DNA of 64,000 bases from Streptomyces soli (GCF_003999195.1 NZ_RJVR01000181.1:1-64000), one strand, 5' to 3'. Counted from the first letter of the stretch, positions 32,458-44,068 are shown. Notes: generated by a model from the letters alone, not told the origin. Translations and numbers: made by a program.

Positions 32458-33420
32458 ATGAAGGGGACCGTGGGCGAGTTGGGGGAGTTCGGGCTGATCA
32501 GGGAGTTGACCTCCCGGCTCACCTCCAGCCCCGCCGTACGGCTCGGACCCGGCGACGACGCGGCCGTGATCGCCGCGCCGGACCGCCGGGTGGTGGCCAC
32601 GACGGACGCGCTGATCGAAGGCCGGCACTTCCGCCGGGACTGGTCCACCGCCTACGACGTGGGCCGCAAGGCCGCCGCCCAGAACCTTGCGGACATCGCC
32701 GCGATGGGCGCGGTCCCGACCGCCGTGCTGCTCGCCCTGGTCGTCCCGGCCGACCTGCCGGTCACCTGGCCGGTCGAGCTGATGGACGGCATCCGCGACG
32801 AGTGCCAGGTCGCGGGGGCCGCTGTGGCCGGCGGCGACGTCGTACGCGGCGACACGATCATGGTCTGCATCACGGCGCTGGGCGACCTGCGCAGCCGTGA
32901 GCCCGTCACCCGCTCCGGCGCCCGGCCGGGCGACATCATCGCCGTGACCGGCTGGCTCGGCTGGTCCGCGGCCGGCTTCGCCGTCCTGTCACGCGGATTC
33001 CGTTCCCCGCGCGCCTTCGTCGAGGCCCACCGGCGGCCCGAGCCCCCGTACCACGCGGGCCCGGCGGCCGCCGAGCTCGGCGCGACCGCCATGACCGACG
33101 TCAGCGACGGCCTCGTCGCCGACCTCGGGCACATCGCGGCGGCCAGCGGCGTACGGATCGACCTGAAGTCCGCCGACATAGACGTCCCCGCGCAGATGTC
33201 CGACATCGGCCAGGCCGTCGGCGTCGACCCCCTGCACTGGGTGCTCACCGGGGGAGAGGACCACGCGATCGTCGCCGCCTTCCCCCGCGACGTGAAGCTC
33301 CCGGCGCGGTGGCGGATCATCGGTGAGGTCCACAAGGCCGCCGGTACCCCGCAGGTCACCGTCGACGGCGCCCCCTGGGACAAGGCCGGCGGCTGGGACC
33401 ACTTCGGCGGCGACGCATGA
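32458..33420 (+). CDS. thiL: Thiamine-monophosphate kinase
   Basis: The 320-residue PurM-fold kinase phosphorylates thiamine phosphate to thiamine diphosphate. Diagnostic segments are [59 protein letters not shown] (the first metal cluster), [20 protein letters not shown], and [28 protein letters not shown] lies before the ATG. The ATGA overlap with thiD couples the two genes. No TPP riboswitch was seen in the 155-base leader. Confidence 0.93.
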   Translation: MKGTVGELGEFGLIRELTSRLTSSPAVRLGPGDDAAVIAAPDRRVVATTDALIEGRHFRRDWSTAYDVGRKAAAQNLADIAAMGAVPTAVLLALVVPADLPVTWPVELMDGIRDECQVAGAAVAGGDVVRGDTIMVCITALGDLRSREPVTRSGARPGDIIAVTGWLGWSAAGFAVLSRGFRSPRAFVEAHRRPEPPYHAGPAAAELGATAMTDVSDGLVADLGHIAAASGVRIDLKSADIDVPAQMSDIGQAVGVDPLHWVLTGGEDHAIVAAFPRDVKLPARWRIIGEVHKAAGTPQVTVDGAPWDKAGGWDHFGGDA

Positions 33421-34217
33421 GCGCCCTGCCCCCGCCCAGAGTCCTGACCATCGCCGGCTCCGACTCCGGCGGCGGGGCCGGCATCCAGGCCGACCTCAAG
33501 ACGATGCTGTCCCTCGGCGTGCACGGCATGAGCGTCATCACGGCCGTCACCGCGCAGAACTCTGTCGGCGTCCAGGGCTCCTGGGAGCTGCCCGCCGGAG
33601 CCGTCCGCGCCCAATACCGCGCCGTCGTCGACGACATCGGCGTCCAGGCCGTCAAGACCGGCATGCTCGCGTCCCCCGAACTGGTGGCGGTCGTCGCCGA
33701 TCTGCTCGCCGACCTGGACGCCCCGGTCGTCGTCGACCCGGTCGGCGTCTCCAAGCACGGCGACGCGCTGCTCGCGCCCGAGGCCCTGGAAACCGTACGT
33801 ACGCGGCTGCTGCCGCTGGCCACCGTCGCCACCCCCAACCTCGACGAGGTCGCGCAGCTCACCGGCGTCACCGTGGACAGCGAGGACGACATGCGGGATG
33901 CCGCCGCGGCGATCCTGGCGTACGGCCCGCGCTGGGCCCTCATCAAGGGCGGCCACCTCACCGGCGACGCCGTCGACCTGCTCTCCGACGGCACCCGGGA
34001 GCACTGGCTGCACGCCCCCCGCCACGACAACCGGCACACCCACGGCACCGGCTGCACCCTGGCCAGTGCCATCGCCTCACACCTGGCACGCGGCCTCGAC
34101 GTCCCCGACGCCGTCCACGCCGCCAAGCACTACGTCACCGGCGCCATCGCGGCCGGCTTCCCCCTGGGCGCCGGCATCGGCCCCGTCGACCACACCTGGC
34201 GCCTCCCCGGGGCCTGA
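33417..34217 (+). CDS. thiD: Hydroxymethylpyrimidine/phosphomethylpyrimidine kinase
   Basis: The 266-residue ribokinase-fold enzyme phosphorylates HMP and HMP-P for thiamine synthesis. It contains [73 protein letters not shown] and [15 protein letters not shown]-like [20 protein letters not shown] with the catalytic GTGCT anion hole. The start overlaps the thiL stop by four bases. A 14-bp terminator follows. Confidence 0.94.
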   Translation: MSALPPPRVLTIAGSDSGGGAGIQADLKTMLSLGVHGMSVITAVTAQNSVGVQGSWELPAGAVRAQYRAVVDDIGVQAVKTGMLASPELVAVVADLLADLDAPVVVDPVGVSKHGDALLAPEALETVRTRLLPLATVATPNLDEVAQLTGVTVDSEDDMRDAAAAILAYGPRWALIKGGHLTGDAVDLLSDGTREHWLHAPRHDNRHTHGTGCTLASAIASHLARGLDVPDAVHAAKHYVTGAIAAGFPLGAGIGPVDHTWRLPGA

Positions 34218-34228
34218 GGACACAGCGA

Positions 34229-34261
34229 GAAGCCGGCCCACCACGAGGGTGGGCCGGCTTC
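34229..34261. terminator. Terminator between thiD and rpmB
   Basis: GAAGCCGGCCCACC and GGTGGGCCGGCTTC form a perfect 14-bp stem. The genes on either side are convergent, so it may serve both. Confidence 0.82.
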
Positions 34262-34294
34262 GAGTAGCCGCAAGGCTGCGCTACGACGTGTACG

Positions 34295-34480
34295 TCAGCG
34301 CGCGACCTTGCCGGCCTTGATGCACGAGGTGCAGACATTGAGGCGCTTCGGCGTCCGACCGACCACAGCACGCACCGTCTGAATGTTGGGGTTCCAACGA
34401 CGGCGAGTACGGCGGTGCGAGTGCGAAATGTTGTTGCCGAAGCCCGGCCCCTTGCCGCAGACGTCGCAGTTGGCAGCCAC
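34295..34480 (-). CDS. rpmB: 50S ribosomal protein L28, zinc-binding form
   Basis: The 61-residue L28 begins [20 protein letters not shown]. Two CxxC pairs (Cys5/Cys8 and Cys50/Cys53) make it the zinc-binding form; streptomycetes often keep a zinc-free paralogue elsewhere under Zur control. [15 protein letters not shown] is the rRNA-binding stretch. GTG follows TTTGGAGTGACCC on the minus strand. It is monocistronic. Confidence 0.95.
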   Translation of the reverse strand: MAANCDVCGKGPGFGNNISHSHRRTRRRWNPNIQTVRAVVGRTPKRLNVCTSCIKAGKVAR

Positions 34481-34578
34481 GGGTCACTCCAAAGACTTCA
34501 GATGCACGTACGGTGAAATCCCTGCGGTGTCCGAACGCCATAACTGATGACCGGGTTGATCCGAGGGATGGCCCGAGA

Positions 34579-34607
34579 TTGGTCCCGGGCAACCGGAGCA
34601 GCATACT
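34579..34607 (+). promoter_or_regulatory. Candidate promoter upstream of the DAK2-domain gene
   Basis: TTGGTC (34579-34584) and CATACT (34602-34607) are spaced by 17 bases in the 260-bp divergent gap between rpmB and the DAK2-domain gene. The match to the sigma-70-type consensus is moderate. A transcript from here would have a leader of about 125 bases. Confidence 0.35.
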
Positions 34608-34740
34608 ACGACCGCTCCTGTGCAACGAAACTACCATGGTCAGCGGGCCCTCCGCCCCGGACAGCCCAGCCCGGGGACCTCCCGCTACTGTGCGTGGCAG
34701 CCCGAAGACGCCCGACGCAGTCGGCCCCCTGGAGGATCAC

Positions 34741-36321
34741 GTGCCCGTCACGCACACGCTCGACGCTGCTGCCGTGCGGGCGTGGTGCCGACTGGCCCTG
34801 CAGGCCCTCGGCCGGGCCCGCGAGGAGATCGACGCGATCAATGTGTACCCGGTCGCGGACGGTGACACCGGCACGAACCTCTACCTCACCGTCGAGTCCG
34901 CCGCGGAGTCGCTGAAAGCGACCGTCGACGGCACCGCCCCCACCGACCTCCCGCAGGCCCTGCGAGCCATGTCCCAGGGCGCCCTCATCGGTGCCCGCGG
35001 TAACTCCGGCACCATCCTGGCCCAACTCCTGCGCGGCATGACCGCTGTCCTCGTGAACGGTGGCGGCCTGGGGGAGGCGCTGCGGGAGGCCGCGGATTCG
35101 GCGTACCAGGCGGTGGCCCACCCCGTGGAGGGGACGATGCTCACCGTCGCGGCGGCCGCGGCGGAGGCTGCCGCCGGTCAGGGCGACGACCTGGCTGTGG
35201 CCCGGGCCGCGTACGAAGCTGCTCGCGGCGCGCTCGCCGCCACGCCGGGACAGCTGGCCGAACTCGGCCGCGCCGGAGTCGTGGACGCCGGCGGGCGCGG
35301 GCTCGTGGCCGTACTCGGCGCCCTCACGGACGCGCTGTCCGGCCGGGAGCCGGCCGCTCCGGCAGTCACGGAACCCATCGGGACCGTCGTCCCCTTCGGC
35401 TGCGGATCCGACGGCGATCCGCACGTCACGCCGGGCGGTCCCGCGTACGAGGTGGTCTACCTCCTGGAAGCGGCAGACCCGGCCGTCCCTGCCCTGCGGG
35501 AAGCCCTTGACGGCCTCGGCGACTCCTTGGTCGTGGTCGGCGGCGACGGGCTGTGGAACGTCCACGTCCACGTGGACGACGTCGGCGCCGCCGTCGAGGC
35601 CGGCATCGCCGCCGGCCGCCCCTACCGGATCAAGGTCACCCACTTCGGCGACCAGGTCCGGGCAAGTGCCCCCCGGGGCGAGCGGGTGCTGCGCGCGGTC
35701 GTCGCCGTCGTACGCGGCGACGGACTGGCCGCGCTTTGCGCCGACGCCGGCGCGGTCGTCGTCGCCTCCGGCGAGGAGATCCCCGACGCGATCCGCCGCG
35801 CCAACGCCCGCGAGGTCGTCCTCCTCCCCAACGACGCCGACCTCCGCGCCGGCGCCGCCGCCGACCAAGCCCGCGCCGAGGGCGTCCGTGTCGCCCTCAT
35901 CCCCACCCGCTCAGCCGTCCAGGGCATCGCCGCCCTCGCCGTCCACGAGCCCGCCCGTCGCTTCGACGAGGACGTCGTCGCCATGACCTCGGCGGCCGGC
36001 GCCACCCGTTACGCGGAACTCGGCGTCGCCGAGCACGAGTCCTGGACCTCCGCCGGCATCTGCCAGGCCGGCGACATCCTCGGCCTCATCGACGGCGACG
36101 TCGCCGTCATCGGCGGCAACCTCGTCGAGACCGGCGCCATCGTCCTCGACCGCATGCTCGCCGCCGGCGGCGAAATGGTCACCCTCGTCCTCGGCTCCTC
36201 CGCCCCTCCCGACCTCGCCGAGCGCCTCGAAACCCATGTCCGCGACGGCTACCTCGCCGTCGACACCGTCGTCTACCACGGCGGCGAAGCCGGCTGCCCG
36301 TTGCTCATCGGCGTCGAGTAG
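34741..36321 (+). CDS. DAK2 (DhaL-like) domain protein, FakA-type
   Basis: GTG 34741 after GGAGGATCAC gives 526 residues. The N-terminal DAK2 domain has INVYPVADGDTGTNLYLTVE (ADP/metal site) and MSQGALIGARGNSGTILAQL. The C-terminal half (YEVVYLLEAADPAVPALREA, GDGLWNVHVHVDDVGAAVEA, then a DegV-partner-like tail) fits FakA, the fatty-acid kinase that phosphorylates fatty acids held by FakB/DegV. No DegV gene lies in the window. It ends just before recG, an association common in Gram-positive bacteria. Confidence 0.85.
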   Translation: MPVTHTLDAAAVRAWCRLALQALGRAREEIDAINVYPVADGDTGTNLYLTVESAAESLKATVDGTAPTDLPQALRAMSQGALIGARGNSGTILAQLLRGMTAVLVNGGGLGEALREAADSAYQAVAHPVEGTMLTVAAAAAEAAAGQGDDLAVARAAYEAARGALAATPGQLAELGRAGVVDAGGRGLVAVLGALTDALSGREPAAPAVTEPIGTVVPFGCGSDGDPHVTPGGPAYEVVYLLEAADPAVPALREALDGLGDSLVVVGGDGLWNVHVHVDDVGAAVEAGIAAGRPYRIKVTHFGDQVRASAPRGERVLRAVVAVVRGDGLAALCADAGAVVVASGEEIPDAIRRANAREVVLLPNDADLRAGAAADQARAEGVRVALIPTRSAVQGIAALAVHEPARRFDEDVVAMTSAAGATRYAELGVAEHESWTSAGICQAGDILGLIDGDVAVIGGNLVETGAIVLDRMLAAGGEMVTLVLGSSAPPDLAERLETHVRDGYLAVDTVVYHGGEAGCPLLIGVE

Positions 36322-36340
36322 CGCGCCCTGTCCGTTGTGG

Positions 36341-36397
36341 GGTCGGGGCACCCCCGGACGAAGTCCGGGGGAGGTGGCCCGGCGGCGGCCCCGACCA
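36341..36397. repeat. Palindromic repeat between the DAK2 gene and recG
   Basis: The inner hairpin CCCCCGGAC-GAA-GTCCGGGGG (36351-36371) sits inside outer arms GGTCGGGGC (36341-36349) and GCCCCGACC (36389-36397). This two-tier design is shared with other copies in the window, although the arm sequence is unique. Confidence 0.7.
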
Positions 36398-36474
36398 ACC
36401 GGCAACAGAACGCGCCCCCCGGCACACCGCCCGACAGGGCATGCGCACGCAGATTGTCCGCGCCGTGCGCAAAG

Positions 36475-38671
<2,197 letters not shown>

Positions 38672-38673
<2 letters not shown>

Positions 38674-38815
38674 GGCCTGGCCGGTGGATCTCCGTGGCGT
38701 CGCGTGCCCTGGCACTGGGGGTCCCCGCAGCCTTCGGCCGGGGGGACCCCCCCACCCGGCCGAAGGCTGGCCAGACCCCGCTCCTTCTCCCACGGAGATC
38801 CACCGGCCAGGCCCT
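38672..38815. repeat. Repeat element bracketed by perfect 26-bp inverted arms
   Basis: Arms at 38672-38697 and 38790-38815 are perfect reverse complements. The core starts with GGCGTCGCGTGCC (38696-38708), contains GGGGGTCCCC and CAGCCTTCGGCCGGGGGGAC-type palindromes, and ends with GCTCCTTCTCC. The same core ends lie within the element at 101-299, whose arms are unrelated. The left arm overlaps the recG stop codon. Confidence 0.78.
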
Positions 38816-38866
38816 CGCCGTATCGTGGTTGAGCCAGAACGTCGCCTCAGCCCCTCAGGACGTGAC

Positions 38867-39448
38867 ATGACCCGCGTGATCGCCGGAGCCGCCGGTGGCC
38901 GCCGCCTCGCCGTACCGCCGGGGACGGGGACCAGACCGACCTCGGACCGGGCGAAGGAGGGGCTGTTCTCCACCTGGGAGTCGCTGCGCGGCACCCTGCG
39001 CGGGGCCCGGGTGATCGACCTGTACGGCGGATCGGGCGCCGTGGGCCTGGAGGCGCTGTCGCGCGGGGCGGAGCACGTCCTGCTGGTCGAGGCCGAGCCG
39101 CGCGCCGCCCGCGTCATCAGGGAGAACGTGCGGGCGCTGGGCCTGCCCGGCGCCGAGGTGCGGGCCGGCAGGGCCGAGAAGGTCGTCGCGGGGCCGCCGC
39201 CGGCCCGGCCGTACGACCTGGTCTTCCTGGACCCGCCGTACGCGGTGGAGGACGACGAGCTCCGCGAGATTCTGCTCACACTCCGTACCGGGGGGTGGCT
39301 GGACGAGGACGCGGTCGCCACCGTGGAGAGGAGCACCCGGGGCGGGGAATTCCGCTGGCCCGAGGGATTCGAAGGACTGAGGGCCCGTCGCTACGGCGAG
39401 GGGACGTTTTGGTACGGTCGCGCCGCCCAGGTTACCGACGAGTCATGA
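38867..39448 (+). CDS. rsmD: 16S rRNA (guanine966-N2)-methyltransferase
   Basis: The 193-residue RsmD-family SAM methyltransferase starts TRVIAGAAGGRRLAVPPGTG and has RPTSDRAKEGLFSTW. The SAM loop is VIDLYGGSGAVGLEALSRGA and the catalytic (D/N)PPY motif is LVFLDPPYAVEDDEL. ATG follows AGGA. The stop codon region overlaps an alternative coaD ATG, and the true coaD start lies just beyond, so the genes are tightly linked, as in most actinobacteria. Confidence 0.92.
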   Translation: MTRVIAGAAGGRRLAVPPGTGTRPTSDRAKEGLFSTWESLRGTLRGARVIDLYGGSGAVGLEALSRGAEHVLLVEAEPRAARVIRENVRALGLPGAEVRAGRAEKVVAGPPPARPYDLVFLDPPYAVEDDELREILLTLRTGGWLDEDAVATVERSTRGGEFRWPEGFEGLRARRYGEGTFWYGRAAQVTDES

Positions 39449-39474
39449 CGCACCCGCAGAGCGAGGAGTTTCCA

Positions 39475-39954
39475 TTGCGCCGCGCAGTCTGTCCGGGGTC
39501 CTTCGACCCCATCACCAATGGACACCTCGACATCATCGCCCGCGCCTCCCGGCTGTACGACGTGGTGCATGTGACCGTGATGATCAACAAGGCCAAGCAG
39601 GGCATGTTCACGGTCGACGAGCGGATCGCCCTCATCGAGGAGGTCACCGCGGAGTTCGGCAACGTGCAGGTGGAGGCCTTCCACGGGCTGCTGGTCGACT
39701 TCTGCAAGGAGCGCGACATCCCGGCCATCGTGAAGGGCCTGCGCGCGGTCAGCGACTTTGACTACGAGCTGCAGATGGCGCAGATGAACAACGGTCTGTC
39801 GGGCGTCGAGACCCTCTTCATCCCCACCAGCCCGACCTACAGCTTCCTGTCCTCTTCTCTGGTCAAGGAAGTCGCCCAATGGGGCGGCGACATCTCGCAC
39901 TTGGTGCCGCCAACGGTCCTCGACGCCCTCAATCGCAAGCTCGGGCAGCGCTAG
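39475..39954 (+). CDS. coaD: Phosphopantetheine adenylyltransferase
   Basis: The enzyme joins AMP to 4'-phosphopantetheine in CoA synthesis. TTG 39475 is preferred because GAGGAG sits six bases upstream and the product then has the family's 159 residues, starting RRAVCPGSFDPITNGHLD. The nucleotidyltransferase (T/H)xGH motif is TNGH at 14-17. FDYELQMAQMNNGLSGVETL and the YSFLSSSLVKEVA segment complete the site. An ATG at 39445, overlapping the rsmD stop, would add ten residues. Confidence 0.95.
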   Translation: MRRAVCPGSFDPITNGHLDIIARASRLYDVVHVTVMINKAKQGMFTVDERIALIEEVTAEFGNVQVEAFHGLLVDFCKERDIPAIVKGLRAVSDFDYELQMAQMNNGLSGVETLFIPTSPTYSFLSSSLVKEVAQWGGDISHLVPPTVLDALNRKLGQR

Positions 39955-39964
39955 GCTCTTCGCT

Positions 39965-41056
39965 GTGGACGTCCAGAAGAAGCTCGATGAGATCGTGGCC
40001 GCCGTCGAGGCCGCCCGGTCGATGCCGATGTCGGCCTCCTGTGTGGTCAACCGCGCTGAGCTGCTCGCCATGCTCGGTGATGTGCGGTCCGCGCTCCCCG
40101 ACTCCCTCTCGCAGGCCGAGGCGCTGCTCGGCGGTCGCGAGCAGATGGTCGAGGAGGCCCGTGCCGAGGCGCAGCGGATCATCGAGTCCGCGCACGCCGA
40201 ACGCGGCTCCATGATCTCGGACACCCAGGTCGCCCGGCAGTCGCAGGAGGAGGCCGAGCGGATCGTCGCCGAGGCCCGCCGCGAGGCCGAGGAGATCCGC
40301 GCCGAGGCCGACGACTACGTCGACAGCAAGCTGGCGAACTTCGAGGTGGTCCTCACGAAGACCATCGACTCGGTCGACCGCGGCCGCGAGAAGCTCCTCG
40401 GGCACGGCCCCGGCCTCGACGAGCAGGGCTACGTAGACGAGGACGCCCCCGAGCGCTCCACCGACCCCGAAACCCTGCGCCGCCGCGCGGACGACTACGT
40501 CGACGCCAAGCTCGGCGCCTTCGAGGCGGTGCTCAGTAAGACCCTGGAGGCCGTCGGCCGCGGCCGCCTCAAGCTCACCGGCCACAGCGCCACCGACGAC
40601 CTGGGCGCCCACATGGCGGCCCAGGACGCGGCCGGCGTGCACGCCGAGCAGACCGACGCCGAGTACATGGCCGGCCTCGCCGCCCCGGTGCCCGCCCAGC
40701 AGCAGCCCCTGCAGCCCCAGCAGCCGCAGCAGCTTCAGCCGGCGGAGTACCAGCAGCAGTACGACCCGAACGCCGGCTACGGCTACCCGCAGCAGCAGGA
40801 CCCGTACGGCCAGCAGCAGTACGTGCCGCAGGACCAGTACGCGGCCGACCCCTACGCGGCCCAGCAGCAGGGCTACCAGGACCCGGCGTACGGCTACCAG
40901 CAGGACCCGTACGCGCAGCAGCACCAGCAGCAACAGCCGCAGTACGGCTACCAGCCGCAGCAGCAGCCCGCCCTGGACGAGACCAGCTTCTTCGACACCG
41001 GCATGATCGACCTGGACCGGCTCCGTGAGCTGGAGAGGGAGCGCGGTTTGGGCTGA
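39965..41056 (+). CDS. Coiled-coil DivIVA/ATP-synthase-B-like protein with Gln/Tyr-rich tail
   Basis: The 363-residue protein begins MDVQKKLDEIVAAVEAARSM. It continues into a long coiled coil (about 60-200; REQMVEEARAEAQRIIESAH, EEAERIVAEARREAEEIRAE) of the DivIVA or cell-division-initiation type. A repeated DDYVDxKL(A/G)xFE(V/A)VL unit occurs twice, near 115 and 175. The last 130 residues are low-complexity QQ/PY repeats ending in ETSFFDTGMIDLDRLREL. Mycobacterial relatives sit at the same place beside coaD and rpmF. The function is unknown; a scaffold role at the cell pole or envelope is inferred. Confidence 0.8.
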   Translation: MDVQKKLDEIVAAVEAARSMPMSASCVVNRAELLAMLGDVRSALPDSLSQAEALLGGREQMVEEARAEAQRIIESAHAERGSMISDTQVARQSQEEAERIVAEARREAEEIRAEADDYVDSKLANFEVVLTKTIDSVDRGREKLLGHGPGLDEQGYVDEDAPERSTDPETLRRRADDYVDAKLGAFEAVLSKTLEAVGRGRLKLTGHSATDDLGAHMAAQDAAGVHAEQTDAEYMAGLAAPVPAQQQPLQPQQPQQLQPAEYQQQYDPNAGYGYPQQQDPYGQQQYVPQDQYAADPYAAQQQGYQDPAYGYQQDPYAQQHQQQQPQYGYQPQQQPALDETSFFDTGMIDLDRLRELERERGLG

Positions 41057-41150
41057 GCCCAGGGGACCGGTATCCTGATCCCTCAGCCGTGTAATCCGCC
41101 GGCGCTTTGGCGTGCCCGCCACCGTGAAACGGGTGGTGCACGCCGCACCG

Positions 41151-41777
41151 ATGAAAGAGGAAGCCCTGAACACCCGCCTCGACCACCGCGACCCTCTCGT
41201 GTTCGACACACACGAGCTGGGCCGTCGTCCTGGGTCGATGCGGAAGGTCTCCCGCACGGTGCCTGCGCCCAAGGACCTCGGCATCGAGGTGATCGGCGTC
41301 CGCGAGGGCGCGGACATCCAGCTTGACCTCCGCCTGGAGTCGGTCATGGAGGGGGTACTCGTCACGGGTACCGCCAGTGCGACGCTCTCGGGGGAGTGCG
41401 TAAGGTGTCTGGAGCCGATCGAGCGCGAGCTCGACACGGAATTCCAGGAGCTGTACTCCTACCCCGACGCCGACACCCGGACCGGTGGGCACATCAAGCC
41501 CGCCGACGCCGGTGACGACGCCGAGGAGGAGGACACACTCCACCTCGAGGGCGACCTGTTCGACCTCGAACCTGTGCTGCGTGACGCGGTGGTTCTCGAA
41601 CTGCCGCTGCAGCCGGTGTGCCAGGACGACTGTCCGGGCCTGTGCTCCGAATGCGGGGCGCGGCTCGCGGAAGACCCGGACCACCACCATGAGGTCACCG
41701 ACATCCGTTGGGCGGCCCTGCAGCAATTTCAGAAGAGCGGCGCCGACCAGGGTGCCGACGAGAACCAGGAGAAGTAG
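41151..41777 (+). CDS. YceD/DUF177 family protein
   Basis: The 208-residue protein carries the DUF177 domain (23S rRNA accumulation protein family): LRLESVMEGVLVTGTASATL, SGECVRCLEPIERELD and LELPLQPVCQDDCPGLCSEC with four cysteines that may bind zinc. Location upstream of rpmF is typical across bacteria. The ATG at 41151 lacks a ribosome-binding site. An in-frame CTG at 41166 (LNTRLDHRDPLVFDTH) lies shortly after AGAGGA and could be the true start. Confidence 0.88.
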   Translation: MKEEALNTRLDHRDPLVFDTHELGRRPGSMRKVSRTVPAPKDLGIEVIGVREGADIQLDLRLESVMEGVLVTGTASATLSGECVRCLEPIERELDTEFQELYSYPDADTRTGGHIKPADAGDDAEEEDTLHLEGDLFDLEPVLRDAVVLELPLQPVCQDDCPGLCSECGARLAEDPDHHHEVTDIRWAALQQFQKSGADQGADENQEK

Positions 41778-41779
41778 CC

Positions 41780-41953
41780 GTGGCTGTTCCGAAGCGGAAG
41801 ATGTCGCGCAGCAACACGCGCCACCGCCGTTCGCAGTGGAAGGCTGCGCCCGTGAGCCTGGTGGCGTGCGAGCGTTGCCACGAGCCGAAGCAGCAGCACA
41901 TCGCGTGCCCGAGCTGCGGCACCTACAACCGTCGTCAGGTCCTCGAGGTCTGA
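41780..41953 (+). CDS. rpmF: 50S ribosomal protein L32
   Basis: The 57-residue L32 begins [20 protein letters not shown]. Its zinc ribbon has Cys30/Cys33 and Cys43/Cys46 (CERC...CPSC), so this is the zinc-binding form. GTG lies two bases after the yceD stop with AGGAGAAG as ribosome-binding site. The yceD-rpmF-rnc order is conserved. Confidence 0.96.
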   Translation: MAVPKRKMSRSNTRHRRSQWKAAPVSLVACERCHEPKQQHIACPSCGTYNRRQVLEV

Positions 41954-41972
41954 TCGGCGGGTGACGGGCTCC

Positions 41973-42674
41973 ATGTCAGATACGGCAGCCTCGTCCCACA
42001 CGCTTCTGGAAGGGCGGCTCGGCTACAAGCTTGAGCCCGCCCTTCTGGTGCGTGCGCTGACGCATCGCTCCTACGCGTACGAGAACGGTGGCCTGCCCAC
42101 CAACGAGCGGCTCGAGTTCCTCGGGGACTCCGTCCTCGGCCTGGTGGTCACGGACACGCTCTACCGCACCCACCCCGACCTCCCGGAAGGTACTCTCGCC
42201 AAGCTCCGGGCAGCGGTGGTCAACTCGCGTGCCCTCGCGGGGGTCGGCCGTGGCCTCGACCTCGGCAGCTTCATCCGCCTGGGCCGCGGCGAAGAGGGCA
42301 CCGGCGGCCGCGACAAGGCGTCGATCCTCGCGGACACCCTCGAAGCGGTCATCGGCGCGGTCTACCTGGACCAGGGTCTCGAAGCCGCGTCCGAGCTGGT
42401 CCACCGGCTCTTCGACCCGCTCATCGAGAAGTCCTCCAATCTCGGTGCCGGCCTGGACTGGAAGACCAGCCTCCAGGAGCTCACGGCAAGCGAGAGTCTC
42501 GGCGTCCCCGAGTACGTCGTCACCGAGACAGGCCCCGACCACGAGAAGACCTTCACGGCTGCCGCCCGCGTCGGTGGTGTCGAGTACGGCACCGGCACCG
42601 GCCGCAGCAAGAAGGAAGCCGAACAGCAGGCCGCGGAAGCGGCCTGGCGAGCCATCTCAGGGCTCAGCCTCTGA
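41973..42674 (+). CDS. rnc: Ribonuclease III
   Basis: The double-strand-specific endonuclease has 233 residues from ATG 41973; an in-frame GTG at 41961 would add four. The catalytic signature is [18 protein letters not shown] (residues 44-61), with the second acidic site in [20 protein letters not shown]. The dsRNA-binding domain is [20 protein letters not shown] through [16 protein letters not shown]. In S. coelicolor this enzyme is AbsB, a global regulator of antibiotic production. Confidence 0.95.
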   Translation: MSDTAASSHTLLEGRLGYKLEPALLVRALTHRSYAYENGGLPTNERLEFLGDSVLGLVVTDTLYRTHPDLPEGTLAKLRAAVVNSRALAGVGRGLDLGSFIRLGRGEEGTGGRDKASILADTLEAVIGAVYLDQGLEAASELVHRLFDPLIEKSSNLGAGLDWKTSLQELTASESLGVPEYVVTETGPDHEKTFTAAARVGGVEYGTGTGRSKKEAEQQAAEAAWRAISGLSL

Positions 42675-42678
42675 CGGT

Positions 42679-42729
42679 CCGGGTTGGGGGCAGGCCGTCC
42701 GCCTCAGGCGGAGGGCCTGCCCAACCCGG
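42679..42729. repeat. Two-tier palindrome between rnc and mutM
   Basis: Outer arms CCGGGTTGGG and CCCAACCCGG enclose GGCAGGCC/GGCCTGCC and an innermost CCGCC-TCA-GGCGG. It resembles the ddl repeat at 31402-31468 (shared GGGTTGGG...CCCAACCC). It has no T-run. Confidence 0.7.
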
Positions 42730-42755
42730 CCACCGGAACCCGAAGGGAACGGCAC

Positions 42756-43610
42756 GTGCCCGAGCTGCCCGAGGTCGAAGTCGTACGACGCGGCCTCGCC
42801 CGCTGGGTGAGCGGCCGGACCGTCACGGAAGTCGAGGTACAGCACCCCCGCGCCGTACGACGCCACCTCGCCGGCGCGGAGGACTTCGCGGACTGCCTCA
42901 AGGGGGCGGCCCTCGGCGAGGCGCACCGCCGGGGCAAATACCTGTGGCTGCCGCTCAACGGCGAAGCCGCACTGCTCGCCCACCTGGGCATGAGCGGCCA
43001 GCTCCTCGTCCAGCCGGAGCACGCACCGCCCGAGACCCACCTCCGGATCCGGATGCGCTTCGCGGACGACCTCGGTACGGAGCTGCGCTTCGTCGACCAG
43101 CGCACCTTCGGCGGCCTGTCGGTACACGGCACCACGCCCGACGGGGCGCCCGCCCCGCTCGCGCACATCGCGCCCGACCCGCTCGACGACGCCTTCGACG
43201 AGGGCGCCTTCCACGCGGCGCTGCGCCGTCGCCGTACGACGATCAAGCGGGCGCTGCTCGACCAGTCGCTGATCAGCGGGGTCGGCAATATCTACGCCGA
43301 CGAGGCGCTGTGGCGCACGCGACTGCACTACGAGCGTCCGACGGCGACCCTCACCCGCCCCCTCACCGCCGAGCTGATCACCCACATCCGCGAGGTGATG
43401 GGCGACGCGCTCGCCGCCGGGGGCACCAGCTTCGACAGCCTGTACGTCAACGTCAACGGCGAGTCCGGCTACTTCGACCGGTCTCTGGACGCGTACGGCC
43501 GCGAGGGCGAGCCCTGCCGCCGCTGCGGGACGCCGATCCGCCGTCGGCCGTGGATGAACCGCTCCAGCTACTACTGCCCGCGCTGTCAGCGCTCGCCGCG
43601 CGCGTCGTAG
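42756..43610 (+). CDS. mutM: Formamidopyrimidine-DNA glycosylase
   Basis: The 284-residue Fpg removes 8-oxoguanine and FaPy lesions. Pro2-Glu3 after the initiator ([16 protein letters not shown]) form the catalytic N-terminus. The helix-two-turn-helix contains [20 protein letters not shown]. The C-terminal zinc finger is [20 protein letters not shown] followed by CPRC. GTG 42756 follows GAAGGGAAC. Synteny with rnc is usual in actinobacteria. Confidence 0.95.
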   Translation: MPELPEVEVVRRGLARWVSGRTVTEVEVQHPRAVRRHLAGAEDFADCLKGAALGEAHRRGKYLWLPLNGEAALLAHLGMSGQLLVQPEHAPPETHLRIRMRFADDLGTELRFVDQRTFGGLSVHGTTPDGAPAPLAHIAPDPLDDAFDEGAFHAALRRRRTTIKRALLDQSLISGVGNIYADEALWRTRLHYERPTATLTRPLTAELITHIREVMGDALAAGGTSFDSLYVNVNGESGYFDRSLDAYGREGEPCRRCGTPIRRRPWMNRSSYYCPRCQRSPRAS

Positions 43611-43850
43611 CGCCGCTGGGCCTCGATCACCTGTGGCATCCGCTGCTCGACCAGCTCGATGAGTGCTCTCAGCCGCTCGGCGGTCTCCTGCCCCAGCAAG
43701 GTGAGGCTGTAGTCGACGCGCGGCGGATTGGTCGGCTGCGCGTCCCGGTGTACGAGGCCGGTCGACGACCTCGACGCTGACCAGGGTGCGGTGCACGACC
43801 GTGCCGGTGCCGGGGTCGTCGCCAGTTTGGAAGATCCCGTATGCGCCCGG
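43586..43850 (-). pseudogene. Frameshifted, 5'-truncated HxlR-type regulator remnant
   Basis: On the minus strand one frame gives TGTVVHRTLVSVEVVD and another continues with GLVHRDAQPTNPPRVDYSLT, then LLGQETAERLRALIELVEQR. Removing a single C near 43760 joins them into the winged helix and wing of an HxlR-family regulator. The N-terminal 40-50 residues are missing. Its 3' end overlaps the mutM stop by 25 bases. The remnant marks the edge of an accessory patch. Confidence 0.65.
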
Positions 43851-43916
43851 TGGCTGACGTGGCAAGACGCTGATCTGCATGATCGTGTGCGACTCGCCGC
43901 TCTTTCCCCGTGGCTC

Positions 43917-43950
43917 CCCGTGGCGTGCCCTCCCACGGGCACGCCACGGG
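43917..43950. repeat. Perfect 14-bp-stem hairpin
   Basis: CCCGTGGCGTGCCC and GGGCACGCCACGGG enclose a TCCCAC loop, in a gene-free stretch between the HxlR remnant and the phosphatase gene. No T-run follows on either strand. It may be a structured RNA or a protein-binding site. Confidence 0.6.
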
Positions 43951-44068
43951 CAACGGTCACCTTCTGATCCGTAGCTCTAGCCGGAAGGGGCGCCTGCGGT
44001 CATTGAAGTCACCATGTGACCGGTGGCGGACGATACCGGCCGTGGTCGGTCGTGGGGGTTGTTGTACT

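Noticed and set aside
40680-40970. CAGCAG-type tandem repeats
   Set aside because: They encode the Gln/Tyr-rich tail of the coiled-coil protein and keep the frame.
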